Shown piece after piece: positions 1-6,567 of a DNA stretch of 16,433 bases. How positions within the stretch are numbered: position 1 is the stretch's first letter; every line of letters begins with the position of its first letter. The translations under genes were made by a program, and so were the position numbers. Source of the stretch: Syntrophomonadaceae bacterium (GTDB taxonomy: Bacteria > Bacillota > Syntrophomonadia > Syntrophomonadales > Syntrophomonadaceae); the NCBI GenBank assembly GCA_012522705.1, contig JAAYJY010000212.1, positions 1 through 16,433 on the forward strand. The letters are read 5' to 3'. The notes beneath the pieces are model-generated. The model did not search any database, was not told the origin of the DNA, and saw only the letters and a list, made by a program, of their open reading frames with translations.

Positions 1-75
1 GATTGGTACCTATGGACCATCCCTGCTTTTCAGTTGGGCTATTTATCACTGCCACAGTAGTCTCACGCCCAGTGC

Positions 76-118
76 GGGCGCACCCTGATTCAGGGCGTCG
101 CCCCCGGTTGTGTCAACC
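76..118. other. Two small hairpins just downstream of rtcB
   Basis: Seen: GGGCG (76-80) can pair with CGCCC (99-103), enclosing CCCTG/CAGGG with a 3-base loop. A second perfect hairpin, GGTTG-TGT-CAACC, lies at 106-118 and overlaps the rtcB stop codon. On the rtcB strand neither is followed by a T-run, so this is not a classic intrinsic terminator. It may stabilise or end the rtcB message. Nothing coding is seen in 1-112. Confidence 0.3.
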
Positions 119-1360
119 TTTAATCACCGCAATCGTGCGCAGCCTTTTGGTTACCTCGATAAGATCCAACTCATTGGCGATGACGAAATCGATCTCCTTA
201 TAAGCGAACCGGGTTTCCTCGCTGATATCATGACGTTTTTCCTTACCCAGGAATACCCCCAGGGCTTTGAGGTCATCCATAGTGGCCTGTACGCTGAACT
301 GCTTTTTGGCTGCCTTGCGGCTCATCCGCCGGCCCGCCCCATGGGAGCACGAACAAAAACTCTCCGGATTGCCCTTGCCCCGCACCAGATAGGAATAGGT
401 GCCCATGGCACCGGGGATGATGCCCATCTGTCCCTCGCCGGCCTGGATGGCCCCCTTGCGGTGGACCCACACCTTTTTTCCATAATGTTGCTCATAAGCG
501 GCATAGTTGTGATGGCAATTGATCGGCTCCGATAATATTATCTGTTGGAGGCCGGCATGCTTTTCCGCCAAAGTGCAGACTTCGCGGACCGCCACCTCCA
601 TCATCCGCGCCCGGTTCTCATGGGCAAAATCCAGAGCCAGGTTCATCCAGCGGATATACTCCTGCCCGGGGGAACTGTCCAGGGGCAGATGGGCAAGATC
701 CCACTCCAGCGGAACCGGGGAATTAATATCCTTATTAAGCTGGCGGGCGGCCTGATTAAAGTGATGGCAGACCTTGTAGCCGAAATTACGGGAGCCGGAA
801 TGGACCATGATGCCCAGGTATCCACTGTCATCGGTCTGCAATTCGATAAAATGGTTGCCACTGCCCAGGGTGCCTACTTGGTAATAGGCAGCATCCAGTT
901 CTTTCATCAGTTCCGGGGCCAGGCGGGTCCCGTCAGCTTTAGTAAGGCGGCGGCGAAACTCATCTACCGCGCGGCAGGCTTGTTTATTGGGGTGATGGGC
1001 AAATCCAGTCGGAACGTTTCTCAGGATAGCGCCTACTATCGCCTGGGCCAGTTTGCCATTGGGGGTATCGATGTTGGTAACTGCTTCAACCGGTATATCG
1101 GTCTGAATGAAAATCATCCCGCAGCCGATATCGACTCCCACCGCATTGGGGATAATGACTTCTTCCGTGGCGATCACCCCGCCGATAGGCATGCCGTAGC
1201 CGGAATGGGTATCAGGCATCAATGCCACCCATTGGTGGATAAAGGGCAGGTTGGCCAGATTGAGCGCCTGTTGGAGGCACTCGGCCTCCAGCTGGCCGAT
1301 GTGCTCCAGCCATACCTTGATAGGCCACTTCTGCTGGCGGGGATCATATATGGTAAACAT
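113..1360 (-). CDS. rtcB: RNA-splicing ligase RtcB
   Basis: RtcB joins RNA ends carrying a 2',3'-cyclic phosphate or 3'-phosphate to 5'-OH ends, using GTP and Mn2+, in RNA repair or tRNA splicing in the cytoplasm. The 415-residue product has the whole family pattern: MPDTHSG (48-54, D50 and H52), VGVDIGCGM (74-82, with metal-ligand type D77 and C80), LGSGNHF (165-171, H170), VHSGSRN (186-192, H187), NCHHN (281-285), and SHGAGRRMSR (339-348), where H340 is in the position that becomes guanylylated. Length is normal for the short bacterial form. The ATG start is supported by an AAGGAGGT ribosome site (1367-1374 on the complement), about 6 bases upstream. It is divergent from the FAD/Rieske gene, and no archease or RtcA partner lies in the window. 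Family assignment is firm; the physiological RNA target is unknown. Confidence 0.96.
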   Translation of the reverse strand: MFTIYDPRQQKWPIKVWLEHIGQLEAECLQQALNLANLPFIHQWVALMPDTHSGYGMPIGGVIATEEVIIPNAVGVDIGCGMIFIQTDIPVEAVTNIDTPNGKLAQAIVGAILRNVPTGFAHHPNKQACRAVDEFRRRLTKADGTRLAPELMKELDAAYYQVGTLGSGNHFIELQTDDSGYLGIMVHSGSRNFGYKVCHHFNQAARQLNKDINSPVPLEWDLAHLPLDSSPGQEYIRWMNLALDFAHENRARMMEVAVREVCTLAEKHAGLQQIILSEPINCHHNYAAYEQHYGKKVWVHRKGAIQAGEGQMGIIPGAMGTYSYLVRGKGNPESFCSCSHGAGRRMSRKAAKKQFSVQATMDDLKALGVFLGKEKRHDISEETRFAYKEIDFVIANELDLIEVTKRLRTIAVIKG

Positions 1361-1542
1361 AGTCGGACCTCCTTGCCAAACAGCGGTTGTAATAGTTGAG
1401 GGGGCGTTTGTCTCTTAATTTATCACGTTTTGCCCGCTGATGCGTATTTATTCCTATCGGACTCGGATTACCGGCAGCAAATCATTCATATATTTGCGAC
1501 TTCTGACTCAAACTAAAACCTGAATATAAAATCTGCAGGTAT

Positions 1543-1551
1543 AGGAGTGAT
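1543..1551 (+). promoter_or_regulatory. Shine-Dalgarno site that questions the annotated start
   Basis: AGGAGTGAT (1543-1551) matches the anti-Shine-Dalgarno end of 16S rRNA well, and similar GGAGTGAT sites precede the genes at 3344 and 11639. Here it overlaps the GTG at 1547, so it cannot serve that codon. At normal spacing the next in-frame codon able to start is ATT at 1556, a rare initiator. The GTG would have to rely on the weaker CAGGT at 1536-1540. Confidence 0.45.
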
Positions 1552-3106
1552 CGGCATTAGTTACCATAAACAAACCGAACAGAACATCCCCTACTGGTTG
1601 GATTCCACCTCCCGGCCCGAGTTTCCGGGATTGACTGAGGACATCGAAGTCGATGTGGCCATCGTGGGTGGAGGTATGGTGGGCATCACCTGCGCCTACC
1701 TGTTGGGTCAGGAAAAAGTGACCACCGCCATAATCGAGGCCGACCGCATCCTACGGGGGACTACCGGGCATACCACCGCCAAGATAACCTCTCAGCATTC
1801 CTTGATCTATGCCCAACTCCACAAGAAGATGGGCGCGGAGAAGGCCTGCCAGTATGCGGAGGCCAATGAGACCGCCATTCACACCATTCGGAACATCATC
1901 AAAGAGAACGACATCCAATGTGATTTCATGGAAATGCCGGCCTATGTCTATACCCAATCGGACCGATATGTCCAGGACATCGAAGACGAGGTCAGAGCAG
2001 CCTGCAGCCTGGGAATAAAGGCTGAATTCACTGAGGAACTGCACCTGCCATTTGCGGTCAAGGCGGCGGTGCGTTTCCATGACCAGGCCCAGTTTCACCC
2101 TTTAAAATACTTGGACGTTCTCACCAAAAAGGCTACTGACCGCGGGGCTCGCCTATTTGAACAGACCCGGGCCATGAATATTGGGCGGGAAGGGTCGGAC
2201 AGATACCTGATTCTGACCCATTCCGGCCGCAGGGTCAGAGCCAACCAGGTCATTATCGCCACCCATTTCCCTTTTTATGATGGGGGAGGGTTTTATTTCG
2301 CCCGGTTATATGTTAGTCGTTCCTATGCCTTAGGGGTAATCATGGAGGACCAGCTGCCCTGGGGCATGTATATCTCGGCGGAGGAACCAGTGCGCTCCCT
2401 GCGTACCCAGCCCTACAGGGAAGGAGAACTGGTCCTGGTAGGCGGCGACAGCCACAAGACCGGCCAGGATGATGATACCCGCAAACATTATCAAAACTTG
2501 GCCCGATGGGCCCGGGAAACGTTCCGTGTCACCGATATCCCCTACCAGTGGTCCACCCAGGATTGCATGACCCTCGACCTGATACCCTATGTAGGGCGCC
2601 TGACCCGCTCGGAACCAGGAATCTATGTGGCCACCGGTTTCAACAAATGGGGAATGACCAACAGCACCGCATCCGCCTTGATACTTAGAGACTTGATTAT
2701 AAAGGGTGATAATCCCTGGACCGAGGTCTATGATCCTTCCCGTTTCCCCGACCTGGGAGAACTGGTGGTTCAGAACGCCGATGTAGCCAAACAGTATGTG
2801 ACCGGAAAGATCAGTATGAGTCTGCGTGAAAGCGAGATAGATGCTGGTGACGGCAAAAAGATCAGATGGCAGGGCGAAAAAGCCGGCGCCTACCGTGATG
2901 GAGACAACCAATTGCACCGGATGGATATAACCTGCACCCACATGGGCTGCGAATTGGGCTGGAACAATGCGGAGCGGACCTGGGACTGTCCCTGCCATGG
3001 TTCCCGATTTACCCCGGAGGGTGCGATCCTGGAAGGTCCTGCCCTCAACCATCTGAAACCGGTAGAGGAAAGCCGCAACGATGTGGAACCTGATGTGATC
3101 CAATAA
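1547..3106 (+). CDS. FAD-dependent oxidoreductase (DAO/DadA fold) with C-terminal Rieske [2Fe-2S] domain
   Basis: The 519-residue product begins with a dinucleotide-binding motif, DVAIVGGGMVG (36-46), followed by an acidic residue at the end of the second strand (E64) and the GTTGHTTAKIT segment typical of the glycine/D-amino-acid oxidase family. Near the C terminus is a complete Rieske cluster site: C463-T-H465-M-G-C468 and C481-P-C-H484-GSRF, with C468 and C483 placed for the usual disulfide. The architecture matches bacterial proteins annotated as FAD-dependent oxidoreductase with Rieske domain, whose substrate is not established. The Rieske centre presumably passes electrons to or from the flavin. 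No signal peptide is evident, so it is probably cytoplasmic. The gene stands alone and is divergent from rtcB. The start is uncertain (GTG 1547 or ATT 1556, see the ribosome site entry). No clear terminator follows. Confidence 0.9.
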   Translation: MIGISYHKQTEQNIPYWLDSTSRPEFPGLTEDIEVDVAIVGGGMVGITCAYLLGQEKVTTAIIEADRILRGTTGHTTAKITSQHSLIYAQLHKKMGAEKACQYAEANETAIHTIRNIIKENDIQCDFMEMPAYVYTQSDRYVQDIEDEVRAACSLGIKAEFTEELHLPFAVKAAVRFHDQAQFHPLKYLDVLTKKATDRGARLFEQTRAMNIGREGSDRYLILTHSGRRVRANQVIIATHFPFYDGGGFYFARLYVSRSYALGVIMEDQLPWGMYISAEEPVRSLRTQPYREGELVLVGGDSHKTGQDDDTRKHYQNLARWARETFRVTDIPYQWSTQDCMTLDLIPYVGRLTRSEPGIYVATGFNKWGMTNSTASALILRDLIIKGDNPWTEVYDPSRFPDLGELVVQNADVAKQYVTGKISMSLRESEIDAGDGKKIRWQGEKAGAYRDGDNQLHRMDITCTHMGCELGWNNAERTWDCPCHGSRFTPEGAILEGPALNHLKPVEESRNDVEPDVIQ

Positions 3107-3343
3107 ACCTTCGGGCCGACGACCGTAAGCACCTTCCCAAAAACGACCGCCGACCACAGGTCCCGGGTGCATTGCCTGGGATCTGTTTCGCTATCCCCTT
3201 GGCATCAAGGGAACATTTATCACCCATCACCAGGCCAGGAATATTGTATTTGGCATATGCGGTCAACCATGCGGTGTCACCGAGTATGTACGACATGAAT
3301 ATGCTATTGAATAGAAGAACAAGCTTGTGGGAGTGATTTAAAC

Positions 3344-3871
3344 ATGCGTAAACAAAGATTCAGATTTTCGACCTCATATATGAATGACAGAGGAACAGAA
3401 AGGGTCATACCGAGTCCCCATAAGAGGCTGCCGTCGCCCGATATCATGGGCCCTGAGGCGTCGAAGCGTTACGCTACATGTACCAGTAAAGCTTATCAAA
3501 AGGCTACTGTGAGTGTGCCAATCGCGGTCAAACCCTTTTCCGTGGCCGGCCAGTCCAGAACCTACTGTAGCTCCAAACCGGCATTGAAGGAAGTCAAATG
3601 TGGTAACCGATGGCACCGCTATGACTTTGGTGACGACGATAAGGATTGCAATGGATATCGAGACGGGTGCAGAGATAAAGACGGTGATAAGGTGTGTTGT
3701 TTCGTCTTCACCCAGGAGATTTGCATAGAGGTACCGGTCTACTTCGGCGCCGTGGCCAATGCCCAGCAGGCCTGGGTCGAGTGCCAAGGAGCCTCAACCT
3801 GGCCATGCCATGACCAGGAGCCCGATGGTTGCCAAAAAGAGGACCAAGATGGGGATGAATGGGGGTATTAG
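3344..3871 (+). CDS. Cysteine-rich protein with charged Asp/Lys insert, paralogous module 1
   Basis: No named family recognised. The 175-residue product has a basic N terminus (1-50) and then a module (about 54-152) that is clearly related to the C terminus of the next gene. Shared elements are V-P-I-x-V-x-P near its start, then C-x-F-x-x-x-Q-x-x-C-I/V-E-V-P-V near residues 119-131, and a final Q-x-W-V-E/D-C (142-147). Between the halves sits an insert rich in Asp, Lys and Cys (94-117) with DxDxD-like spacing that could bind calcium, which is inference. There are 11 cysteines, and no signal peptide or membrane helix. The ATG follows GGAGTGAT (3331-3338) at suitable spacing. Cysteine-rich, no secretion signal and a SigK-like promoter before its neighbour together suggest a spore-coat or exosporium component; this is inference, not proof. 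Confidence 0.7.
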   Translation: MRKQRFRFSTSYMNDRGTERVIPSPHKRLPSPDIMGPEASKRYATCTSKAYQKATVSVPIAVKPFSVAGQSRTYCSSKPALKEVKCGNRWHRYDFGDDDKDCNGYRDGCRDKDGDKVCCFVFTQEICIEVPVYFGAVANAQQAWVECQGASTWPCHDQEPDGCQKEDQDGDEWGY

Positions 3872-3904
3872 CGGAAATTATGGGAAAAATCCTTCCAATC
3901 ATTA

Positions 3905-3932
3905 ACATAACTTGGTCGGACTGCATAGTATA
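3905..3932 (+). promoter_or_regulatory. SigK-like sporulation promoter
   Basis: AACA (3904-3907) lies 17 bases before CATAGTATA (3924-3932), which fits the SigK pattern known from Bacillus (AC, 16-17 bases, CATA-NNN-TA). The predicted transcript would start near 3938-3940, giving a leader of about 20 bases that carries the AGGAGGA ribosome site at 3944-3950. Seen: the match and spacing. Inferred: use by mother-cell RNA polymerase. Short promoter patterns occur by chance, so confidence is moderate. Confidence 0.4.
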
Positions 3933-3958
3933 TGGAAAATGAGAGGAGGAATTATATT

Positions 3959-4777
3959 ATGTCATGTCCAGTACCAGTTCCGCTTTGTGACAATTTTGTT
4001 GACTACAGCACCATTCTTATCAACGAGAAAAGGATTCTGCCCTTTCAATTCCAACTGGATTCGGATCTATCCGTATTGAATCCCGCACCAGGGGAAAACC
4101 AGCGTTTCTGCTACCGGGTCACCGGGGTAGGGAAGCATGGCAGCACTTATGTGGACTTGAGCTATTGGGTCCTGTCCCTGTGCCCCACAATCACCTGGGA
4201 CCAGATTGTGAACATCTCGGTTATCATCGGCGGTGTTCCGCAAGAGGTCAATGACGATAACGTGGAATTATTCGCACCCCCGGCTAGTGATCCGGGCACC
4301 GGGTGTCCCGGCTTGAAGTTCGATTTTGGCATCGCCAAGGTGTTGGGTGCTGAAGGCAGCACCGGCCTGTTCTGTTTTGAACTGACCACCCCATTCCAGG
4401 TTGGTCCGGTCAATGTCTGCGTAAAAGGCAGGCAGGTAGACTCATCCGCCTTGGCCATTTGCGGTCCGGTATGCCCCGATACCTGCGATAGGGTTGCTCA
4501 TCAGTTTATCAATGCATGTGTACCCATCACCGTCACTCCTAACGCCTCGGTGGGACCGACCACTACTACTTGCTGCGGACCAGCTTTGGTTGGCACTGCA
4601 CCCTGCGGCGGGGTTGAGGGAGGGAGCTGCACCTTCACGATGTCCCAGTTGATCTGTGTTGAAGTTCCGGTCAACTTCAGCGCTACGGCTGCTCCAGGTC
4701 AGACGTGGGTAGATTGCGCAGATGCTGATGAAGGTCAATGCGTCTGCCCCACGACTAATGATAGCGATGTAGGCTAG
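3959..4777 (+). CDS. Cysteine-rich two-module protein, possible spore-surface component
   Basis: Start chosen at the ATG at 3959, because AGGAGGA (3944-3950) lies 8 bases upstream. The in-frame ATG at 3932 lies inside the putative -10 box and has no ribosome site. The product is 272 residues with about 20 cysteines and no signal peptide or membrane helix. Residues 24-160 form a beta-rich segment with a striking WVLSLCP (70-76) and KFDFGIAKV (120-128), reminiscent of repeated extracellular or surface domains in Firmicutes, though I cannot name the family. Residues 187-253 form the same module as in the gene before: VPITVTP, paired cysteines, CTFTMSQLICVEVPVNF and QTWVDC. Pro, Thr and Cys content and the lack of charged residues suit a cross-linked structural layer. 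It follows its paralogue by 87 bases and ends before a strong hairpin, so the pair forms a small locus. Confidence 0.75.
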   Translation: MSCPVPVPLCDNFVDYSTILINEKRILPFQFQLDSDLSVLNPAPGENQRFCYRVTGVGKHGSTYVDLSYWVLSLCPTITWDQIVNISVIIGGVPQEVNDDNVELFAPPASDPGTGCPGLKFDFGIAKVLGAEGSTGLFCFELTTPFQVGPVNVCVKGRQVDSSALAICGPVCPDTCDRVAHQFINACVPITVTPNASVGPTTTTCCGPALVGTAPCGGVEGGSCTFTMSQLICVEVPVNFSATAAPGQTWVDCADADEGQCVCPTTNDSDVG

Positions 4778-4818
4778 GCAGTCCGCACAGCCTATCAATA
4801 CCGGATATTCGTTGACGA

Positions 4819-4849
4819 ACCAAGGAGGCCTATTATAGGCCTCCTTGGT
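4819..4849 (+). terminator. Strong hairpin after the cysteine-rich gene pair
   Basis: ACCAAGGAGGCCT (4819-4831) pairs perfectly with AGGCCTCCTTGGT (4837-4849), leaving a 5-base AT-rich loop. It lies 42 bases after the stop at 4777. No T-run follows on the plus strand, so termination may be inefficient or factor-dependent, or the hairpin may protect the 3' end. Confidence 0.5.
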
Positions 4850-4974
4850 CATGGAAGAGATAAAATATCTCATTTTACAGCCAGTTGCACGCATTTACAA
4901 GCCTGAAACACAGTAATCACACCCTGTGTTGTTCATTGTGCATATCGCCTTATCCGCCGGGCGCGCAGAAATTT

Positions 4975-5011
4975 AAAAAAAAAGCTCCTCCAGTCTCAAT
5001 CTGGAGGAGTT
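4975..5011 (-). terminator. Intrinsic terminator of the minus-strand structured RNA
   Basis: On the minus strand the stem CTCCTCCAG/CTGGAGGAG (arms 5001-5009 and 4985-4993, extendable by two pairs) is followed at once by a run of nine T (complement of 4975-4983). That is a textbook rho-independent terminator. No minus-strand protein gene lies upstream of it, so it should end a non-coding transcript. On the plus strand the hairpin is followed only by a broken T-rich stretch. Confidence 0.75.
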
Positions 5012-5237
5012 ATTTGACTTTATCTAAGTAAGGTGGCGGAGCTAAACTGAATCTAGCAAGAAACTAAAAACCTCACTTTTCCTGTACAGGACCACCAATC
5101 GAAGGGTTGGATCCGAATTTTACCTGAACCTGGTTTCATTTGCGAAAGGTACCCGGGTTAACTGAACCAAATATACGTGGTAGGAAACTAAAAACCTGGG
5201 GATAACCAACCGAGTTAATTAATCTCTCCGCCACCTT
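4977..5237 (-). ncRNA. Candidate free-standing structured RNA, about 260 nt, family unknown
   Basis: Seen on the minus strand: a perfect TATAAT box ends 7 bases before AAGGTGGCGGAG (5237-5230 and on to 5030's partner), whose exact complement CTCCGCCACCTT lies 197 bases later (5041-5030), making a 12-bp closing stem. Inside it, GGTTGG-TT-ATCC (complement of 5200-5211) pairs with GGATCCAACC (complement of 5105-5114), 10 bp with a 2-base bulge. That helix encloses GTTTC/GAAAC (complements of 5184-5188 and 5133-5137). Further small palindromes occur, such as TCCTGTACAGGA. The transcript ends at the intrinsic terminator at 4975-5011. No open reading frame of note runs in this strand. I do not recognise it as SRP RNA, tmRNA or RNase P RNA; a 6S-like or raiA-motif-like RNA is conceivable but unproven. 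Confidence 0.6.
5045..5197. repeat. Imperfect internal duplication within the structured RNA
   Basis: GAAACTAAAAACCT occurs at 5060-5073 and again at 5184-5197. Each copy is preceded on the plus strand by AACTGAA (5045-5051 and 5160-5166) and, further out, by AAGGT (5030-5034 and 5146-5150), in the same order with near-equal spacing. The two units are offset by about 115-124 bases, which points to an old duplication inside the element. Confidence 0.6.
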
Positions 5238-5243
5238 GAGCTC

Positions 5244-5273
5244 ATTATAATCGCTGCTCCCTCCAAATGCAAA
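5244..5273 (-). promoter_or_regulatory. Promoter of the structured RNA
   Basis: Minus strand: TTTGCA (complement of 5268-5273), 18-base spacer, TATAAT (complement of 5244-5249), preceded upstream by a T-rich tract (5274-5280). A start about 7 bases downstream falls on the first base of the closing stem (5237), which is what a structured RNA gene should show. Confidence 0.6.
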
Positions 5274-5351
5274 CAAAAAAATAGTGAAAATATTGGCAGG
5301 ACGGTAGATTGGTGACCGGTTTGTATTCTTGCCATTAGCTGGTAAAATATA

Positions 5352-6524
5352 ATGAATGGAATCGAAATCCATCCCGGGAGACATAATAATACCAGCGAAT
5401 GGCAGGTGAAGGTGATTATAGGAAACCGGCTGATAAAACAAATAATGATGTTGATGGCTTTTGCCGCCTTTTTGGCCTGGCTGGTGGTGAATGCCGGCCC
5501 GGTTTGGCAGGTCATCACGAGGTTTGTATCCTTTTTTAACGCCCTGCTCATGGGTATCGCTATTGCATTCATATTGAACCGGCCCTGCATGTATATCGAC
5601 GACCATCTGGGACTCAAGGAAAACAAGCCCGCCCTGAACCGGGGATTGGCAGTGTTGCTGACTTATATGGCGGTTCTGGTGATATTGGCGGTCCTTACCA
5701 TGTTCGTCGTCCCTCAAATAATCGACAGCATTCAGCAGTTCATCCAGAGGGTCAGTATCTACGCCGCCAACTCCCAGGCATGGATAGATCGTATCACCGG
5801 GACGTTGCGCCTGCAAAGCGTCGACGTATCCTCTCTGACCGACCAACTGCTGGGGTCGATCAAGGGATTTACCGATAATCTGTCGGGGATGGTTTCCTCG
5901 ATAGTCGGGATTACCGCTGGAGTCATCAGTTTCCTGTTCAATCTCTTTGTGGCCTTGATATTTTCTCTCTACCTGCTGGCCGGCAAAGAAAGCATCCTCG
6001 AAAACTGCCGCCGGGTGTGCCGCAGCTATCTGCCCTCCGGGTGGTATATCAAGCTGCGCAACGTATACCATGTGACCGTGGATGTGTTCAACAAGTTCGT
6101 TTACGGACAATTGACCGAAGCGGTAATAATCGGAGTGTTGTGTTTCATCGGTATGCTGGTCCTGGGCTTCGATTATCCTCTCATGATCAGCACTCTGGTA
6201 GGGGTAACCGCCCTGGTACCCATGATCGGCGCTTACATCGGCGGGGCGATTTCATTCCTGCTGCTGGCCCTGATCTCCCCGATCCAGGCTTTATGGTTTA
6301 TCCTGTTCCTGGTGGTACTGCAGCAATTGGAGGGGAACCTCATCTACCCGCGGGTGGTAGGGGGGAGCCTGGGTCTGCCTGGAATATGGGTGCTGTTGGC
6401 CACCATCGTGGGCAGCGGTCTGGCCGGGCCGCTGGGGATACTATTAGGCGTGCCCATTGCTACCGTGCTTTACACCCTTTTGAAAAACGATGTGCACCAG
6501 AGGGAGATCCTTGAGGAATTCTAG
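5352..6524 (+). CDS. AI-2E family transporter (PerM/YtvI-like membrane protein)
   Basis: The product of 390 residues has seven to eight hydrophobic segments and the family layout: two N-terminal helices (about 27-70), a further helix (about 98-118), an amphipathic middle region (about 120-180), then a C-terminal cluster of helices with the conserved PLMIGxYIGG-like stretch (PMIGAYIGGA) and a late GNLIYPRVVGGSLGLPGIWVLLA motif. The family was named for export of autoinducer-2, but members also act in ion or other small-solute transport, so the substrate is open. The start is doubtful: a perfect TATAAT at 5348-5353 overlaps the ATG at 5352, and no ribosome site precedes it. A later GTG (5406 or 5412) may be used, with little effect on the membrane part. 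It is 43 bases before the phosphatase gene and likely co-transcribed with it. Confidence 0.88.
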   Translation: MNGIEIHPGRHNNTSEWQVKVIIGNRLIKQIMMLMAFAAFLAWLVVNAGPVWQVITRFVSFFNALLMGIAIAFILNRPCMYIDDHLGLKENKPALNRGLAVLLTYMAVLVILAVLTMFVVPQIIDSIQQFIQRVSIYAANSQAWIDRITGTLRLQSVDVSSLTDQLLGSIKGFTDNLSGMVSSIVGITAGVISFLFNLFVALIFSLYLLAGKESILENCRRVCRSYLPSGWYIKLRNVYHVTVDVFNKFVYGQLTEAVIIGVLCFIGMLVLGFDYPLMISTLVGVTALVPMIGAYIGGAISFLLLALISPIQALWFILFLVVLQQLEGNLIYPRVVGGSLGLPGIWVLLATIVGSGLAGPLGILLGVPIATVLYTLLKNDVHQREILEEF

Positions 6525-6567
6525 TGGCGGCATAGAGCAGCGGCCAGTGGACAGACGGGCGGGATAT

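Noticed and set aside
110..535. Long plus-strand ORFs opposite rtcB (also 545-1399)
   Set aside because: They lie entirely antisense to rtcB, whose protein is complete and motif-perfect, so they are shadows.
1375..1546. Promoters for the divergent rtcB and FAD/Rieske genes
   Set aside because: Only weak matches (for example TATAAA at 1525-1530 with a poor -35 TTCTGA at 1501-1506); not good enough to list.
2330..3172. 280-codon minus-strand ORF opposite the FAD/Rieske gene
   Set aside because: Antisense shadow; no family features and no ribosome site.
5060..5197. CRISPR array, because of the repeated GAAACTAAAAACCT
   Set aside because: Only two copies, 124 bases apart, with related sequence between them; no regular spacers.
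5030..5237. MITE or small transposon, because of the 12-bp inverted repeat
   Set aside because: No target-site duplication flanks the arms, and promoter, stems and terminator fit an RNA gene better.
5136..6110. 324-codon minus-strand ORF opposite the AI-2E gene
   Set aside because: Antisense to a clear membrane protein, composition odd (Gln/His-rich), and it runs through the structured RNA.
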